A stretch of DNA of 64,000 bases, taken from positions 1-64,000 of the forward strand of contig JBPOIC010000040.1 in NCBI GenBank assembly GCA_052034865.1. Direction: 5' to 3'. Positions 61,061 through 64,000 of this stretch are shown piece by piece (positions within the stretch are counted from its first letter, which is position 1; each line of letters begins with the position of its first letter). Source of the stretch: JBPOIC01 sp052034865 (GTDB lineage: Bacteria > UBA10199 > JADFYH01). A program made the translations under genes and the position numbers. Below the pieces are notes generated by a model, which saw nothing but the letters and a program-made list of their open reading frames with translations, was not told the origin of the DNA and did not search any database.

Positions 61061-63532
61061 ATGAACCAAACATTCGTCAAGGAACGCATGGTCGTGAATG
61101 GGAGAGTCTACTTTCCCCGCAAGAGATCGGTCGAGAGCTTGGGCACCTATACCTCCCCCGAAGAAATTGATACCAAGGCCCTCCCTGTCGGACGCGTGTC
61201 GGTGGACACCGTAGGCTTCGGCGAGCTCCTGCGGGACCTCTTAACCGAAATGCGTTCCGTCGGTGCGGCCTATCCCCTGGAATATCTCGAAGCGATGCAG
61301 AATTTAAGCCTCGTCAATCCCGACGTGGCCCAGATGATCGATAACATCGTCCAACTCGGCAACACCGGTCACAAGGTGATGGTCGAAACCGATCGGGAGC
61401 AAGTCCAGCAGTCCGCCATGGACGAGCTGAATCGTTTCAACATGACGGTCTTCGGACGGTTCGGCGGGATCGACGGCTTCGTGAATTCGGCACTCGCCCA
61501 GATTGGCCGCGGCGGAGCCATCAGCGTCGAATGGGTCGCGAACGAGAATTTGACAGGCATCGACAAAGTAGTCTTCGTGCCGCTCAAAGAGATCCGCTTT
61601 CTTTACGATCCCAATTCCGGCGAATACAGCCCTCATCAGAAAACCTGTGATCTGACCCAGGGCGACCAGGGCCTCATCACTCTCAACACTGCGACGTACC
61701 AGTATTGCGCGATGCAGATGCTGGATAATTCCCCCTACGCTGTGCCCCCGATCCTGGCCGCCCTTGAGTCGATCGTCATCCAGCGGGACATCGTGAAAAA
61801 CCTCCGCTTCATTGCCAAAAAGATGGGGCTTCTTGGTTTCGTGAATTTTCTGGTCCGCGCTCCTAAACAATCCCCCGGTGAAAAAACCGAGGAGTACATC
61901 GCTCGTTGCCAGCAATTTCTGGACGAGCAGGCCCAGCGCCTCAAGCACAATTACCGGGACGGCATCGCGGTCGGCTTCATGGACTCCTTCACGGTGGAAC
62001 ATCACTCCATCACGGGTGACGCCGCCGGTGCCAAGGATCTCTTCGAGATGAATGAGCAGCAGGTATTTTCAGGACTCAAGGCAGATCCGGCCCTGCACGG
62101 GCGGACTTATTCAACCACCGAGACTTATGCCGGTGTCGTGTACGAGAAAATGCTCTCCATTATCACGAATTATCAGCGGACCGTCCGTTGCGTTCTGGAG
62201 TACGGCTACAAACTGCATCTCACACTGCTTGGTATCGATTACAAAAATCTCTGGATTGAATTTGAACCTTCCAAATCTCTGTCCGCCGAGCGGGACGAGA
62301 GCACCTACGCGACCAAACTAGCCAACCTGAAAACCCTCTACGATCAGGGAATCATCGATCAGAATCAGTTCACCCAGGAAGCCGGATATGATCGGCCTGC
62401 CGAAGCGGGTCCACGCGGTCCGATAATTTCTGTCCCGGCCTCATCCCAACAGGCAAAAGAACCTTTTCGAATGGTTTATGACAAAGCTTCCGGTTTCTAC
62501 CGTGCCCAGGAGCCTCGTCCTATCGATGTGATGCATCAGCGATTATCGGAACCCGAACAGATTAATATCGAATCGGAATACCGTCGCTGCCTTGAGGGAT
62601 TGGACACACATTTCCCATCGTGTTGCCCTCGGCAAGAATCTTTCGAGCTCAACCCCGCCCAAGAGCAGGTCGATCGTTTTCAGAGGGAATATTTTGCGGC
62701 CGTCTATCCCGTTTTGAGGGGATCCCGAAATAAATCCTTGAAGCAGGTCAAAGCCTTCTTGGAGGACTTCGATTTTGAGACCGGCGACAGCGACCTGTTT
62801 GCCAATGGGGTATTGGAAACCATGGGTCTGTTTTTTACCCAATCTCTGGAAAACTCTGTTCTCGATAAAAAGACCTCCAAAAATATCAAATTGATTTACT
62901 CCTACTTCCGCTTGGAAGATGTGGAGCCATTCGGAGGTGATCTACCGATCAAGCCCTCGTTCAATCTCATCGACAAAAAGGCGATCAACTTTCTCAAAAG
63001 CTCGGATGACTTTTATTTCGGCCGCTACCTCACCAACCCGCAGACGAAAAAGGAGCTAAAGAATTGGCTGGTGGACGAATATCTGACATCGGGCCGCAAC
63101 CTTCGTGACTCAGGCGAGCTGACAAAATTTCGTAGCCGTTTCGGAGAACGCGTCGCCCAGGAGGATTACAAAATCCTGCGAGTCGTAGAAACATCAACGA
63201 ACCGTTCACGTAACTGGGGCAACATTTTTCTGGTTGAAGAAGCCAAGGCCGCGTCGATCGAAATCACGGGACCACTCGATAACGTGACTTGTCCTTGGTG
63301 CCAAAGCATGACGGGCAAGATTTTCAAAGTCGGTCCCGTCGTGCAGCATGTGCGGGACGTGCTTGATCAGGACCCCGAAAACCTTCCAAGCCTCAATCCT
63401 TTCCTCCCCGGGCGTATTCACCCTGTAGTGGTCGACGCGATGGATACATCACAGCTGCTTGCGCAGGGAATCGCGTTACCACCGTACCATCCCCATTGCC
63501 GGCACGGGTACGTGGTGGATCGTTTCAAATGA
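61061..63532 (+). CDS. Phage portal protein fused to MuF-like head morphogenesis domain
   Basis: An 823-residue fusion. About residues 60-450 resemble a phage portal: EIRFLYDPNSGEYS, YAVPPILAALESIVIQRDIVKNLRFIAKKMGLLGF, GVVYEKMLSIITNYQRTVRCVLEYG, LYDQGIIDQNQFTQEAGYD. The last ~250 residues resemble Mu gpF-type proteins, with a Cys/His motif set CPWCQSMTGKIF and PPYHPHCRHGYVV. Portal-MuF fusions are a known phage architecture. A start at 61088 (AAGGA four bases upstream) is an alternative to the ATG at 61061, which has no Shine-Dalgarno. Confidence 0.82.
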   Translation: MNQTFVKERMVVNGRVYFPRKRSVESLGTYTSPEEIDTKALPVGRVSVDTVGFGELLRDLLTEMRSVGAAYPLEYLEAMQNLSLVNPDVAQMIDNIVQLGNTGHKVMVETDREQVQQSAMDELNRFNMTVFGRFGGIDGFVNSALAQIGRGGAISVEWVANENLTGIDKVVFVPLKEIRFLYDPNSGEYSPHQKTCDLTQGDQGLITLNTATYQYCAMQMLDNSPYAVPPILAALESIVIQRDIVKNLRFIAKKMGLLGFVNFLVRAPKQSPGEKTEEYIARCQQFLDEQAQRLKHNYRDGIAVGFMDSFTVEHHSITGDAAGAKDLFEMNEQQVFSGLKADPALHGRTYSTTETYAGVVYEKMLSIITNYQRTVRCVLEYGYKLHLTLLGIDYKNLWIEFEPSKSLSAERDESTYATKLANLKTLYDQGIIDQNQFTQEAGYDRPAEAGPRGPIISVPASSQQAKEPFRMVYDKASGFYRAQEPRPIDVMHQRLSEPEQINIESEYRRCLEGLDTHFPSCCPRQESFELNPAQEQVDRFQREYFAAVYPVLRGSRNKSLKQVKAFLEDFDFETGDSDLFANGVLETMGLFFTQSLENSVLDKKTSKNIKLIYSYFRLEDVEPFGGDLPIKPSFNLIDKKAINFLKSSDDFYFGRYLTNPQTKKELKNWLVDEYLTSGRNLRDSGELTKFRSRFGERVAQEDYKILRVVETSTNRSRNWGNIFLVEEAKAASIEITGPLDNVTCPWCQSMTGKIFKVGPVVQHVRDVLDQDPENLPSLNPFLPGRIHPVVVDAMDTSQLLAQGIALPPYHPHCRHGYVVDRFK

Positions 63533-63628
63533 TGCCTATGAAAGATTCTGAAGAAAAAATCTTTTTCGGGATCACGAAAGTGACCGGGAGTTTACGTTCG
63601 AAGCATAGATATCGAGAGAAGGATCTCT

Positions 63629-64000
63629 ATGCTGACGAACCAACAAATCAGTCTGGCGCAGACGAACTGGAAAAACCGCAAGCCTCTGGGCTTGTCTATG
63701 ACTTTCGTGGGATCTATCCGTCCAAACTCCCTCCAGAATCAGAATCCCGATCCGAAGAAGAATCCCGATCAAGCCGAAAAAGTTGCCCATGAGCGTCTCG
63801 CCGAGGAATCGGGCGATGTTTCATTGCAACCTGCGGATGGCGTCGATCCGGCGGAGAACGATTTCATATTCGCGACCTTCAGGGCTTTGTCAGCCACCGT
63901 ACTGGCCGATCGTCCCATCGATTTCACGGACGAGAAAATGCTCAAAGCCTCCGTCTCCAAATTAAACGGACAGACGGTTTTTAAAGATCACAACACCAGC
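63629..64000 (+). CDS. Prohead protease-like protein (partial, C-terminus outside window)
   Basis: Starts at ATG 63629 with AAGGA five bases upstream and stays open to the end (124 codons). After a short polar, Asn/Lys-rich linker it reads FRALSATVLADRPIDFTDEKMLKASVSKLNGQTVFKDHNTS, resembling the N-terminal domain of phage prohead proteases, with the usual V(Y/F)xDH motif at the edge. It lies about 100 bases after the portal gene, as expected in phage head modules. Uncertain, because the catalytic domain is outside. Confidence 0.55.
   Translation, partial: MLTNQQISLAQTNWKNRKPLGLSMTFVGSIRPNSLQNQNPDPKKNPDQAEKVAHERLAEESGDVSLQPADGVDPAENDFIFATFRALSATVLADRPIDFTDEKMLKASVSKLNGQTVFKDHNTS

Noticed and set aside
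61304..62005. 233-codon open frame on the minus strand
   Set aside because: Antisense to the portal gene with no recognisable motif or ribosome-binding site; typical of GC-rich coding DNA.
63496..63792. 98-codon frame after the portal gene
   Set aside because: Its composition (Ser/Arg/Glu-rich) looks like a shifted reading of the protease-like gene, which has a good ribosome-binding site at 63619.
1..64000. CRISPR arrays, tRNA, rRNA or insertion sequences
   Set aside because: No regularly spaced repeats, cloverleaf signatures, rRNA segments or transposase motifs were recognised; small RNAs cannot be excluded.

Overview
The window carries about 56 kb of ordinary chromosome from a diderm (Gram-negative) bacterium, followed by about 8 kb of phage-derived DNA that runs off the right end. 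The organism has a GspC-to-GspN type II secretion operon, lipoproteins, an OmpA protein, a LytM peptidase, a multiheme cytochrome resembling alternative complex III subunit A, a ferredoxin-dependent 2-oxoacid oxidoreductase and DsbD. Together with gene order and moderate GC this fits a deltaproteobacterium-like lineage. That placement is inference; no rRNA gene is present to settle it.

Region 1 (1-15050, minus strand): the end of a heme c protein gene, then one long operon running leftward: gspC-D-E-F-G-H-I-J-K-L-M-N and pgsA, closed by a terminator at 401-437. The prepilin peptidase gene (gspO) is not here. Region 2 (15257-23015, minus): an unknown membrane-anchored protein, an SCP2-type lipid-binding protein, an iron alcohol dehydrogenase and purF; then a hybrid-free sensor kinase and dsbD. 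Region 3 (23115-25770, plus): glutamate dehydrogenase, a DacZ-like diadenylate cyclase and a coupled 61-residue protein, ending at a perfect 19-bp bidirectional terminator. Region 4 (25789-39336): M23 peptidase, OmpA protein, fumC, a lipoprotein, korB/korA, a YfgM-like TPR protein, a heme/siroheme cluster (hemA, ccsA/hemX-like, sirC-like), thioredoxin, rodA and a Gre factor. Region 5 (39595-45392): a small zinc metalloprotease, queF, several uncharacterised exported proteins, a zinc-type CDF transporter and a PDZ protein. Region 6 (45454-55928, minus): hflX, dnaE, a DEAD-box helicase, a CLC transporter with fluoride-exporter features, an orphan Cys-containing protein, and two tandem paralogous exported proteins of unknown family.

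Region 7 (about 56,000-64,000, plus): the base composition becomes visibly more GC-rich (judged by eye, not computed) and the genes become phage-like: an HNH-like Cys-motif protein, a compact m5C DNA methyltransferase with an apparently meaningful second reading frame inside it, a ParB/adenine-or-N4 methyltransferase fusion, a terminase-small-subunit-like protein, an AbiEi/AbiEii toxin-antitoxin pair, a small reverse-strand gene, a portal-MuF fusion and the start of a prohead protease-like protein. No large terminase is seen; the AbiE pair sits where it would be expected. The AbiE promoter overlaps a 55-bp two-layer concentric palindrome, a convincing autoregulatory operator.

The points most worth a second look are the AbiE operator and the abiE-for-terL arrangement, the dual-frame coding in the methyltransferase gene and the palindrome over its start codon, the tandem exported paralogs, and the diadenylate cyclase with its coupled small protein. 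No CRISPR array, tRNA, rRNA or insertion sequence was recognised.
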